This document shows, one piece after another, positions 14,013-22,186 of a stretch of 64,000 bases of DNA. The first letter of the stretch is position 1; each line of letters opens with the position of its first letter. Made by a program: the position numbers and the translations under genes. The notes under the pieces were generated by a model that was given only the letters and a program-made list of their open reading frames with translations, made no database searches and had not been told where the DNA came from. Origin of the DNA: Bin5 sp034422415 (GTDB taxonomy: Bacteria; Chloroflexota; Anaerolineae; Caldilineales; Caldilineaceae); contig OZ241871.1 of the NCBI GenBank assembly GCA_965202955.1, forward strand, positions 930,001 to 994,000. The letters are read 5' to 3'.

Positions 14013-14307
14013 AGGCCAGAGTAATCTCACCAGATGTTGTGTGGGCTCCCTGATCAATGGGTGTGAACTGAACCTCCAGGTTTCGCTGCGTTTCAGCAGG
14101 TCTATCTGATTCGAGACGGCTGAGATAGCTCATTACCTCTGTAAAGGAGGCAGCCTCAAGAAACAGCTGTATCGCTTCTTGAAGATTGTCCTGCGCCTCC
14201 TTCAATGTCCTTCCCTGACTTGCTATCTCCAGGTCCTTGCATTCGGATACGTACCAGTCATCCTCACGCCAGATCGAACATTCGAGTTTCCACATCGTTG
14301 TATCCAT
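14005..14307 (-). CDS. hicB: HicB-family antitoxin (copy 2)
   Basis: 100 aa from the ATG at 14307; an internal ATG at 14295 is possible. It has WKLECSIWREDDWYVSECKD, EIASQGRTLKEAQDNLQEAI and a C-terminal tail after SYLSRL. As with the other HicB proteins, it should neutralise the HicA encoded just behind it and repress transcription. Only about 40 bp separate its start from the inverted repeat at 14346-14378, so its promoter probably lies in or beyond that repeat. Confidence 0.87.
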   Translation of the reverse strand: MDTTMWKLECSIWREDDWYVSECKDLEIASQGRTLKEAQDNLQEAIQLFLEAASFTEVMSYLSRLESDRPAETQRNLEVQFTPIDQGAHTTSGEITLAYA

Positions 14308-14345
14308 CTCTTTGATGCCTTTCCTTTACTGTTGGATCCCTGAGC

Positions 14346-14378
14346 TTGGCCCCAAAAACTGGACCACAAGCTAAGGTG
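14346..14378 (-). repeat. 33-bp inverted repeat, right copy
   Basis: Its reverse complement matches 13681-13713 with three mismatches. No target-site duplication is evident in the immediately flanking bases (ATTGTA left, CGCCCA right). Confidence 0.75.
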
Positions 14379-14428
14379 CGCCCACCTCCAAGGCTACTCC
14401 CTCCGACTGACAACAAACTCCTACTGCT

Positions 14429-14450
14429 GTGGTTGACCATAGTCTACCAC
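14429..14450. promoter_or_regulatory. Palindrome between divergent hicBA and mini membrane genes
   Basis: GTGGTTGAC-CATA-GTCTACCAC, 8 of 9 arm positions complementary. It lies upstream of both the leftward hicBA copy 2 and the rightward promoter at 14479. It shares the GTCTAC half-site with the operator at 13208-13225. Confidence 0.45.
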
Positions 14451-14478
14451 AAAAGACAGGGCGTAAAAGTAGTTTTGC

Positions 14479-14507
14479 TTGACACTGAAACCGCACCATG
14501 CTAGAAT
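14479..14507 (+). promoter_or_regulatory. Sigma70-type promoter of mini membrane gene 14545
   Basis: TTGACA (14479-14484), 17-bp spacer, TAGAAT (14502-14507), about 37 bp upstream of the start codon. Confidence 0.75.
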
Positions 14508-14544
14508 CCTCACATTTGAGAATGTTGATGAGGAGGAACATGAA

Positions 14545-14796
14545 ATGGCAGTTACCGATGAACAGTTCACGCGTTTAGAAGACCGAGTAAACGACTCATT
14601 ACGCAGAACAAACACGTTGGAAGGCGCCTACAAGCATTTGGCAACAAGAGAGGATGTGGCTGATGTAAAGACAGAACTTGCCAAGTCAGAGAATCGAATT
14701 GTCAAATGGATTGTGGGATTGGCCGTCACCATATTGTTCGGAATGCTTGTTCAAACCTCTTTGCTATGGAGAGCGATCCTTTCCCTCTCAGGCTAA
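14545..14796 (+). CDS. Mini membrane protein, 'MAV..RLEDR...LEGAY.HLAT' subfamily
   Basis: 83 aa. AGGAGG sits eight bases before the ATG at 14545. It reads MAVTDEQFTRLEDRVNDSLR, then LEGAYKHLATREDVADVK, a charged helix, and one membrane span (WIVGLAVTILFGMLVQTSL) with a short C-terminal tail. It aligns end to end with 12587-12808 and in its N-terminal 45 residues with 16072-16284. Consensus promoter just upstream. Predicted topology: N-terminal cytoplasmic helix, one span. Function unknown. Confidence 0.75.
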   Translation: MAVTDEQFTRLEDRVNDSLRRTNTLEGAYKHLATREDVADVKTELAKSENRIVKWIVGLAVTILFGMLVQTSLLWRAILSLSG

Positions 14797-14894
14797 CAAC
14801 ATCAATAAAAACGGAGTTGCGCTGGATCAAACTACTCCTTATTGGCGTGTTGATTGAAGGCGGCGTGCTCATCTTTCAACTCACATTGCAGTAG
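14797..14894 (+). pseudogene. Fragment of a second mini membrane protein
   Basis: Right after the stop at 14796 another frame reads SIKTELRWIKLLLIGVL, then IEGGVLIFQLTLQ and a TAG at 14892-14894. That is the coil-to-membrane part of this family without any N-terminus or start. The equivalent debris lies at 4668-4729. The following 280 bases (14895-15173) hold no recognisable gene. Confidence 0.4.
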
Positions 14895-15173
14895 CAACAG
14901 TCCCTGATCAACTCCTCGCAGGTAAGCCGCACGCCGACCGGAGCCCACAGCAGAAAGTCAAGCCTGACAGAGCCAGCCGCGTCGCCCATGTTCCACCGGC
15001 CTGAGAAGTCGTACGGATAGCGGCGCAGGCGCTTGTGGCTGAAATGGTGGAACACCCCTATGGTTGGCCCCAATCGTTAGACCACGAAATGGACAAAGTA
15101 AGGTGATTATACACCAAGCGATACGGGACTCGGCCAATAAAACAGAGGGCCGCCCTTATTTTTTCTTTTTTCA

Positions 15174-15878
15174 TTATTCCGCCTCCTCCGCGCCGGCGCC
15201 GTGCTGCCACGTCGGTCCCGGTTCCTGTCGCGGCCGGTCATAGAAGGGCCTCAGCGCTGGATCGGCCAGCCATCGGAAGGCGAAGCGGATACGCGCCGGA
15301 TGCGCTTCGTGCAGCTCTTCCCAGGGCACATCCTGCGCCGCAAACCAGCCCACATCGAGGGTTTCGCGGGTGACAACGGCGCTCCCCTCGACGTGCCGTG
15401 CGGCGAAGAGCAGGCAGTAGAGATGGTCCAGCCCCTGGCCGCCATGGTAGTTGTTGTCGAAGATTCCGAGCAGGCCGCTCAGGTCGACCCGGCAGCCGGT
15501 CTCCTCCCACACCTCGCGCACGGCGCCTTCGCCCGGCAGCTCGTCCACCTCGCACCAGCCGCCCGGCAGCGCCCAGCGCCCGTTGTCCGCCCGCCTGATC
15601 AGCAGAACGCGCCCGTCTCCGTCGAAGACCGCCGTGTCCACCACCGTATAGGGCGTAAGATAGTGCCTCTCTTCCTGGAAGCGGCGCCGGATCTGCGCCA
15701 GCGGACGCCCATCCACCAGGGCGGTCAGATCGGCGCTCAGCTCCAGCTTCTGCTCGAGGTTCTCGATCTCGTAGGGATTGCGGGCGTAGCGAAGACCCCG
15801 GTTGCAGAGAGCCCGCAGCCGGCCGGCGATGCGCAGGATCCTTTCCTGCGGGGAGCCTTCGAGAGTAGATCTGCTCAT
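15174..15878 (-). CDS. Nudix hydrolase with N-terminal helical domain
   Basis: 234 aa. AAGGAGGG precedes the ATG at 15878. Residues 10-68 form the helical 'Nudix_N' domain (RLRALCNRGLRYARNPYEIE). Residues 80-210 are the Nudix fold with a complete Nudix box starting at Gly107: G-x5-E-x7-REVWEETG. The box Glu residues bind Mg/Mn, and the family cleaves nucleoside diphosphates linked to another moiety, for example ADP-ribose or nucleotide sugars. The N-terminal domain matches the 'hydrolase of X-linked nucleoside diphosphate' group, so a sanitising pyrophosphatase role is likely. The substrate cannot be read from sequence. Stands alone between two accessory islands. Confidence 0.88.
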   Translation of the reverse strand: MSRSTLEGSPQERILRIAGRLRALCNRGLRYARNPYEIENLEQKLELSADLTALVDGRPLAQIRRRFQEERHYLTPYTVVDTAVFDGDGRVLLIRRADNGRWALPGGWCEVDELPGEGAVREVWEETGCRVDLSGLLGIFDNNYHGGQGLDHLYCLLFAARHVEGSAVVTRETLDVGWFAAQDVPWEELHEAHPARIRFAFRWLADPALRPFYDRPRQEPGPTWQHGAGAEEAE

Positions 15879-16011
15879 GCCCTGTTCCCTCCTTCTTTTT
15901 CGTCGATATCACCCGTGTCTGTGGTATCCGGGTCCAGCAGGACCGGACTCCAATGCAAAACTGCTGTGGTTGCACTCAGATTCGTTGCTAACAGGGCATT
16001 TGTCAAAGGGG

Positions 16012-16040
16012 TTGACAAACAGATTCTTGCGGGGTAGATT
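16012..16040 (+). promoter_or_regulatory. Sigma70-type promoter of the third accessory island
   Basis: TTGACA (16012-16017), 17-bp spacer, TAGATT (16035-16040), about 32 bp upstream of the ATG at 16072. It probably drives four genes to the terminator at 17258. Confidence 0.75.
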
Positions 16041-16071
16041 GTGCGTGTAAACACCTTTGGGAAGGACGAAA

Positions 16072-16284
16072 ATGGCAGTAACTACGGAGCAGGCTACACG
16101 CTTGGAGGATCGGGGCGATACTGTTGCAGCCAAGACGAACAGGCTCGAAGGAGCATTTTCTCAGTTGGCAACGAAGTCAGATATTGCCGAACTGAGAGGA
16201 GAGATGAAGGGAATCAAGATAGGGTTGTGGATTGTGGGCGCGGTATTAGTTTTACCTGAACTGTTGCAAAGGTTTGGGATTTAA
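16072..16284 (+). CDS. Mini membrane protein, 'MAV..RLEDR...LEGAF..LATK' subfamily
   Basis: 70 aa. GGAAGGA lies five bases before the ATG at 16072. It reads MAVTTEQATRLEDRGDTV, then RLEGAFSQLATKSDIAELRG, then a hydrophobic segment (IGLWIVGAVLVLPELL) to the C-terminus. It is the most compact of the three MAV-type paralogues (with 12587-12808 and 14545-14796). First gene of a four-gene rightward unit, followed by an HLATT-type paralogue, a zinc-knuckle membrane protein and a DUF2442 protein. Confidence 0.75.
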   Translation: MAVTTEQATRLEDRGDTVAAKTNRLEGAFSQLATKSDIAELRGEMKGIKIGLWIVGAVLVLPELLQRFGI

Positions 16285-16330
16285 AGTAGATCCCTTTTGA
16301 AACCCCGACTTCTCGGAAAGGGGGCAATCA

Positions 16331-16540
16331 ATGGCGACGACTACTGAACATGACGAACGTGTTATTATCAATCCTGGTGAGCGTATTGCGGCTATCGAAC
16401 GCGAACTCAAAGTTGAACGTCGCCATCTTGCAACCACGGCGGACTTAGAACGGATGGCCTCAACCCTGACTTGGCGTATGATTCTGATTGGGGCCATTTT
16501 TCAAGCTATTGGTATTGGTGCAATCAAGTATCTGCCCTAA
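16331..16540 (+). CDS. Mini membrane protein, 'GERIAAIEREL..ER.HLATT' subfamily
   Basis: 69 aa. AAAGGGGG precedes the ATG. It reads GERIAAIERELKVERRHLAT, then TADLERMASTLTWRM and one span ending GAIKYLP. It is the closest paralogue of 5384-5566 (same blocks, same TLTWR entry into the membrane) and of the relic at 4491-4667, which ends FKYLPSG. Predicted C-terminally anchored; the charged N-terminal half probably forms a coiled coil. Function unknown. Confidence 0.75.
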   Translation: MATTTEHDERVIINPGERIAAIERELKVERRHLATTADLERMASTLTWRMILIGAIFQAIGIGAIKYLP

Positions 16541-16553
16541 AAGAAATAAAACC

Positions 16554-16844
16554 ATGAGTGATGGAAAACATGAAGAAGAAGCGAAATTCTTGATTGATGC
16601 CTTAGCCAAGAAGGGAGTTAACGGCCCCTGTCCCAGATGTGGAAACAATGCCTTTTCGATCGTAACTCTAGTGTATTCATATCTCGCTAAGGAGTCTGAT
16701 GTTGAGAAGCTTCGTACCGAAGTTGAAAAAGTTCGTACTGATGTCGTTAAGGCCAGCTTGACTCAGATAAGGTGGTTAATTGGGGTAGTAGCCGTGCCTA
16801 CCATATTAGGTTTGATAAATCTGTTTATTCAGTATGCGAAATAA
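16554..16844 (+). CDS. Zinc-knuckle, coiled-coil membrane protein
   Basis: 96 aa from the ATG at 16554, 13 bases after the preceding stop; no strong Shine-Dalgarno, so probably coupled. The N-terminus (EEEAKFLIDALAKKGVNGPC, then PRCGNNAF) resembles the zinc ribbon at 4790-5026 but keeps only one CPRC knuckle. It is followed by a heptad-like coil (SDVEKLRTEVEKVRTDVVK) and a membrane span (WLIGVVAVPTILGLINLFI). It thus looks like a zinc-ribbon module joined to a mini-membrane-protein C-terminus; in island 1 these modules are two overlapping genes. With one CxxC, zinc binding would need a dimer or partner. Function unknown. Confidence 0.7.
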   Translation: MSDGKHEEEAKFLIDALAKKGVNGPCPRCGNNAFSIVTLVYSYLAKESDVEKLRTEVEKVRTDVVKASLTQIRWLIGVVAVPTILGLINLFIQYAK

Positions 16845-16861
16845 TATTGGGGGGCAAAGCC

Positions 16862-17233
16862 ATGACCAAGAGGAAGAAGGAGAGAATGTCCGAACTGAAC
16901 TATACACAGGTGAAACAGTCAACGCTCAAGGAGAGAAGAATGCAGGAGAAAGTTTCAACCGTCAAAGGCTTTGAGGATCCACCTTCTTATCAAAAAGGCT
17001 CCCAATATCCATGGGTCGTTGACTTGAAACCTCTCGACAATTTCCAACTTTGGCTGAAGTTTTCAAACGGAAAGGAGGGAACAGTTGACCTGTCGGATGT
17101 GGCTCATACTGAACTCTTCTCAGACTGGCATCAACCAGGCGGATTTGATGCGGTAAAGATAGGAGAATATGGAGAGGTGTACTGGACAGCGGACGCCAAT
17201 CTTTGTGCCGATTCTCTCTATCTGGATATATAA
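16862..17233 (+). CDS. DUF2442-domain protein with charged N-terminal extension
   Basis: 123 aa. GGGGGGCAAAGCC precedes the ATG at 16862. Residues 1-50 are basic and charged (KRKKERM, QSTLKERRMQEK). Residues about 52-123 match the DUF2442 pattern: PLDNFQLWLKFSNGKEG, VDLSDVAHTELFSDW, and the closing GEVYWTADANLCADSLYLDI. DUF2442 proteins are small, often encoded near DUF4160 or toxin-antitoxin-like genes, and of unknown biochemistry. Last gene of the third island, followed by a good terminator. The basic N-terminus could contact nucleic acid or membrane (inference). Confidence 0.75.
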   Translation: MTKRKKERMSELNYTQVKQSTLKERRMQEKVSTVKGFEDPPSYQKGSQYPWVVDLKPLDNFQLWLKFSNGKEGTVDLSDVAHTELFSDWHQPGGFDAVKIGEYGEVYWTADANLCADSLYLDI

Positions 17234-17257
17234 GGTGAAGAAAATCCCCTAACTGCT

Positions 17258-17290
17258 AAGGCCCCTGTCGACATGGCGGGGGCCTTTTCA
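17258..17290 (+). terminator. Rho-independent terminator of the third island
   Basis: Arms AAGGCCCC (17258-17265) and GGGGCCTT (17279-17286), then TTCATTT. It starts 24 bases after the DUF2442 stop. Confidence 0.8.
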
Positions 17291-17377
17291 TTTCCTGCGT
17301 TTGGTCAAACCTATCGGAACGGCGGAAGGCCGGCAGCGGGAAGGCGGGCCAGGTCCCGGTTCACCGGTTGGCGCCGG

Positions 17378-18379
17378 TCAGGGCTGATCGGCGGGGGGCG
17401 GGTCGACGACCGGCAGCTCGGCGATGGGCAGGCTCGTCTCGACAAGCGGGGCGAAGATCCAGCCGAGGCTATCGGGCAGCTGGACCTGCAGCCAGTCGCC
17501 GGCCTGGTTGCGGCCCAGCAGAGCGGCCTGCTCGTCCCGGTAGAGGCCGCCGACGACGGGGAAAGCGGTGCCCGGCCCGGCGCGCACGTTGGCGCCCTCG
17601 ACCAGGACGGTGACGGCGGGCCCGCTCCAGGAAGACAGGGGGTCCGGTTGCGGCGCAGGCGCGGGCGCGTCGGATGGGCTGCGCCCGCCGTTGGTCGGCG
17701 CCGGCTGCACGGTGACCGTTGCGAGGGGCTGCTGCGGCCGGCTCGCTTCTGCGATCAGGGTGGCGACGGCGACCGGGCCGAGCGACTCCTGCACGACCTC
17801 CAGCCCGGCGGCATCGCCGAAGACGCGCACCTGCGCAGCCGCGGCCCAGCCGGCGGTGCCGTCGGCCAGGTAGGCGGCGTACCAGCCGCGGTCGGCGGAG
17901 CGCCCGGTGATGGTGAGGGTGGCGCCGAGCTGCATGTCGACGACGGCGGGGCCGCCCGGCGCGGCGTAGAGAGCGCCGCCGCCGACCACGATGCCCAAAG
18001 CGGTGGGACGGGCGAAGAGGGCGAGCTCGGCATGGGCCGGCAGGGCGGAGGGCGTGGAGGCCAGCCGGTCGTCCACCGCGGCCGGGGTCGGGGAGGCCTG
18101 CGTCTGCTGCTGGGCGATGCGGTTGCGGATGGCGGCGGCGGCCGGGTCGGCACTCTGGGTTGGCGCGGGATCCGCCTGCGCAGGGGCGCTGAAGTCCGGC
18201 GTGGGCTGGTCGACGCGTTCGCCCGGCGGCAGCGGCGTCGGCCCGCCCGGGGGGCGCCCGCAGGCGGCCGCCAGCAGGAGAATGCAGCCCAAGGCCACTG
18301 CGCGGCGCGCAGTGCGCAGCAGGCGCGGGGAAGCGTGCGGCGAAGGCCCCAGGAAGAGGCGCGTGCGGCAGCTACTCAT
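17378..18379 (-). CDS. SH3-domain lipoprotein linked to a MacB-type exporter
   Basis: 333 aa. The hydrophobic leader ends LLLAAACGRPP, a plausible lipobox with Cys at about residue 40. A Pro/Ala/Gln-rich linker follows, then two bacterial SH3-like modules: about 134-195 (ALYAAPGG..DMQLGATLTITG..WYAAY..GTAGW) and about 255-325 (GANVRAGPGTAFPVVGGL, then DWLQVQLPDSLGWI). The start codon overlaps the stop of the upstream permease (18372-19619), so it is the last gene of the efflux operon. SH3b domains commonly bind cell-wall peptides. Inference: it could tether the exporter to the wall or sense envelope state. Confidence 0.8.
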   Translation of the reverse strand: MSSCRTRLFLGPSPHASPRLLRTARRAVALGCILLLAAACGRPPGGPTPLPPGERVDQPTPDFSAPAQADPAPTQSADPAAAAIRNRIAQQQTQASPTPAAVDDRLASTPSALPAHAELALFARPTALGIVVGGGALYAAPGGPAVVDMQLGATLTITGRSADRGWYAAYLADGTAGWAAAAQVRVFGDAAGLEVVQESLGPVAVATLIAEASRPQQPLATVTVQPAPTNGGRSPSDAPAPAPQPDPLSSWSGPAVTVLVEGANVRAGPGTAFPVVGGLYRDEQAALLGRNQAGDWLQVQLPDSLGWIFAPLVETSLPIAELPVVDPPPADQP

Positions 18380-19615
18380 AGCGCAGGGCGTCGATAGGAT
18401 TCAGCCGGCTGGCGCGATAGGCGGGATAGATGCCGAAGAAGAGGCCGACCGCCATCGAGAAGAGAACGGCGATGACGATCGCGTCGATGCCCACGACCGC
18501 GCTGAAGTTGTCGACAAATGAGGTGGCGGCAAGGGCCCCGCCGCCGCCCAGTATGATGCCCAGGATCCCCCCGATCAGGGCGAGCGTCACCGCTTCGATA
18601 AGGAACTGGCCAAGGACGTTGCGCCGCTTGGCGCCGACGGCCTTGCGCAGCCCGATCTCGCGCGTGCGCTCGGTTACGCTGACCAGCATGATGTTCATGA
18701 TGCCGATGCCGCCGACAACCAGGCTGATAAAGGCGATGGCGCTGAGGAAGAGGGTGAAGAGACCGAGAATGTCGCCGAAGATCGAGAGCAGGTCCGACTG
18801 GTTGATGATGGAAAAGTCGTCCTCACCCTGAAAGCCGATGTTGTGCCGTTCGCGCAGCAGCTCGGCGATCTGTTCCTGGGCGGCCTCCATGCGGTCCTCC
18901 GAGCTGACGGTGGCGTAGATGACGTTGACGATATAGTCGCCGCTCACGGTCCGCCGCCGGAAGAGGCGGTCGGACGCGGTTGTGAGGGGCACGAATACTG
19001 TCTCATCCAGGTTGGCGCCGCCGATGCCGGCGCCGCGCTCCTCCATCACACCGATCACGCGGAAGAGGATATTGTTGACGCGAACTGTCTGGTCGAGGGG
19101 GTCCTCGTTGGGTTCAAAGAGGGCGCCGAAGACGTCGGAGCCGAGCACGACGACGCGGCCGCGCTCCTGGACGTCGGTTTCGCCGACGAAGGCGCCGATG
19201 GCGGCGTCACCCAGGAGCGCGTCCTGGTAGGTGGCGGTGACGCCGCTGACGGAGACCTCCATGTCGCTGCTGCCGCGGGCGACGACGACGCGCCCGGTCA
19301 CCTCGGGCGCAACCGCGAGGACGTCGGGCACGCGCAGGGGATTGGCGATGGCGTAGCTGTCGCTCAGGGTGAGAACGCCCACCTCGCGCCCCCGTTCCTG
19401 GGGCGGCCCGCCGCTCAGCTGACCGGGAAAGATGTAGAGCAGGTTGGTGCCGAGGCTGGTAAACTGCTCGACGAAGAACCTCTCCACGCCGCGCCCGATG
19501 CTCAGCAGGGCGATCACGGCGCCAACGCCGATGATGATGCCGAGCATCGTCAGGCCGGAACGGAGTTTGTTGGCCGCCAGGGCCAGCATGGCGACGCGAA
19601 CGGCTTCGTAGAAGT

Positions 19616-19619
<4 letters not shown>
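18372..19619 (-). CDS. MacB-type ABC transporter permease
   Basis: 415 aa. One N-terminal span (LRSGLTMLGIIIGVGAVIAL), a large extracytoplasmic 'MacB_PCD' domain to about residue 285, then the FtsX core with three C-terminal spans (SAIAFISLVVGGIGIMNIML; VTERTREIGLRKAVGA; IYPAYRASRLNPIDALRYE). This is the MacB/LolC-like type VII mechanotransmission architecture, with the ATPase on a separate polypeptide. The start overlaps the ATPase stop by 4 nt. With the HlyD-type protein upstream it forms an efflux pump for peptides, macrolides or lipids; the substrate cannot be read. Confidence 0.92.
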
Positions 19620-20398
<779 letters not shown>

Positions 20399-20436
20399 TT
20401 GCCTTCGCGTCGCGTATGCGTTTACCCGTTTGAGGG

Positions 20437-21909
20437 CTAGTTGCCGAAGATGGCGCTGCGCAGCTGCTCTTCGCTGCTGGTGCGGATCAGCGCGATCTCG
20501 TCGGCGTCGGCCAGACCGGCAAGCACCTGGGTGAAGCGATCGTTGCGCAGCCCCATCTCGATCTCCTGCAACGTGGGCGTCTGGCTGATGATCTTCTGCA
20601 CGAATGCCCGGCCGGACTCGCGGTCGAGCTGGATGTAGCGATTGGGCACGAGCAGCACATTGTCCACGCGTGCGGTGGTGATGATGGCGGTTGCGCTCAT
20701 GCCGGCCTTCAGCTGGGCATCGGTCGACTCGGGCACGATCTCGACTTCGTAGGCAACGACGCCGCCGACGTCGCGGGCGGTGGGCGAGACCTTCGTCACC
20801 TGGCCGGATATGTCGGCGTCGGGCAGCGCGTCGAGGCTGAGGCGGACGGTCTGCCCCGTCTGCACCTGGCGAACATCGATCTCGTCGACCAGGACGGTCA
20901 TGTGAAAGCTGTCGAGGTCGGTCAGCACGATGGCGGGCAGCGCGCCGCCGCCGTAGAGCTCGCCCTGGCGCAGATTTACCTGGCTGACAACGCCTTTGAT
21001 GGGCGCGTAGAGCATGGCGTTGTCGAGCGTGTTCTGCGCCTGCAGTTTGCTCAGCTCGGCCTGGCGCACCTGCGCGCGCGCGATGTCGAGGTCCTCCTGC
21101 GACGGTCCCGCGAGCAGTGAATCGAGCGCGTCCTGCGCGACCAGGAGGTTGCTGAGGGCCTGGCGCACACCCAGCTCGGCCTGCGCGATCTGCGCCAGGG
21201 CGGCCGCGATCTGGGCCTCGTCGGCGCCCTGCCGGGTCAGCGCGAACTGGGCCTGCGCCACCTCGTAGCTGATGGTCGACTGCTCCAGCTGGACGGCCTG
21301 GGCCGATGCGCCGGCGTCGGGGAAATGCTTGACATTGTCATAGGCGCTCTGGGCCTGGCGCACGTTCACGGCCGCCTGGCGCACCTGCGCCTCCTGGACG
21401 GCGAGCTCCTCGGCGGTGGCGCCGGCCAGCAGGTCGCGGTAGCTGGCCTGTGCGCTGGCCAGGGCCGCTTCGGCGCTGGCGACGCTGGCCTGGGCAACGG
21501 TCACGTTTGCCTGCGCGGCGACGATGTCGGTCTGCGACGGCGGCTTTTCCAGCTTCTCCAGCTGCGCGCGGCTGATAAGGAGGGAGACATCGGCCTGTTC
21601 GAGGGCCAGCGACGCGTCGGTCACGTCCAGCTGGGCCAGCAGCTGCCCGGCCTGCACCGCCTGACCGACCGAGACCAGCACCTGTTCGACCGGACCGCCG
21701 GCGCGGAAGGAGAGCGCCACCTCGGCTTCCGGCTCGATGCTGCCGGTTGCGCTGACGGTGCTGCTGATGGTGCCGCGGTCGACGGTTACCGTCTCGTAAC
21801 TCGGGACCTCGGCCAGCGCTTCCCGGCGCTCCTGGAAGCGCTGGAAGCCGAACCAGCCGGCCGCGCCAATCACGGCGAGCAGTACGATCGAGATCAACAG
21901 TTTTTTCAT
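20437..21909 (-). CDS. HlyD/MacA-family periplasmic adaptor protein
   Basis: 490 aa. Membrane anchor at about residues 4-22, then a biotinyl-lipoyl-like half-motif (SATGSIEPEAEVALSFRAGG). An unusually long Ala/Gln-rich hairpin (about 95-290) follows, with repeated AQANV/AEAALASAQASYRDLL heptads. Then come the second half-motif (APIKGVVSQVNLRQGELYGG) and a beta-barrel plus membrane-proximal region. It is the MacA-type adaptor for the ATPase and permease downstream. If the host is monoderm, as most Chloroflexota appear to be, the long hairpin would have to work without an outer-membrane channel. First gene of the operon. Confidence 0.9.
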   Translation of the reverse strand: MKKLLISIVLLAVIGAAGWFGFQRFQERREALAEVPSYETVTVDRGTISSTVSATGSIEPEAEVALSFRAGGPVEQVLVSVGQAVQAGQLLAQLDVTDASLALEQADVSLLISRAQLEKLEKPPSQTDIVAAQANVTVAQASVASAEAALASAQASYRDLLAGATAEELAVQEAQVRQAAVNVRQAQSAYDNVKHFPDAGASAQAVQLEQSTISYEVAQAQFALTRQGADEAQIAAALAQIAQAELGVRQALSNLLVAQDALDSLLAGPSQEDLDIARAQVRQAELSKLQAQNTLDNAMLYAPIKGVVSQVNLRQGELYGGGALPAIVLTDLDSFHMTVLVDEIDVRQVQTGQTVRLSLDALPDADISGQVTKVSPTARDVGGVVAYEVEIVPESTDAQLKAGMSATAIITTARVDNVLLVPNRYIQLDRESGRAFVQKIISQTPTLQEIEMGLRNDRFTQVLAGLADADEIALIRTSSEEQLRSAIFGN

Positions 21910-22094
21910 CTGGGTTTATCCCTGCATCCGAGTTTATCCCTGGGCATTAGATTGCCCGGCCTCTGCGAAACAGTACGCATCCCGGCCCGCGTAAGTTGCA
22001 GCGTCCGCGGCGCCGCCGCTCGCGCGAGAACCTTTGGGGCTGGCTGACACTGGCAAGGTGTGTCGAGCAGGCATGGGAACAGGCAGACGCTCGT

Positions 22095-22135
22095 ACGAGC
22101 GTTGTACGAGAGTTCGACGAGCGTTTACGAGCGTT
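22095..22135 (-). repeat. Helically phased ACGAGCGTT repeats upstream of the efflux operon
   Basis: Three exact copies of ACGAGCGTT start at 22095, 22117 and 22127 (spacing 22 and 10 bp, about two and one helical turns); a partial ACGAG lies at 22106. They are about 190-225 bp upstream of the HlyD-type start at 21909 and just beyond the stop of the 22187 gene. They look like regulator-binding half-sites on one DNA face. Confidence 0.45.
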
Positions 22136-22186
22136 TGCGAGAAAAAAATTTCAGGAAACAGGACGGCATCCGTTCGCAATAGGCGG

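Noticed and set aside
14876..15073. 65-codon minus-strand frame (RRYPYDFSGRWNMGDAAG)
   Set aside because: Looks protein-like in the middle but has no ribosome-binding site or recognisable family; possibly a gene fragment, not supportable as a gene.
15121..15173. Terminator for the Nudix gene at the TTATTTTTTCTTTTTT tract
   Set aside because: The T-tract lies on the plus strand and the small AGGGC/GCCCT symmetry has a one-base loop, so it does not fit the leftward gene.
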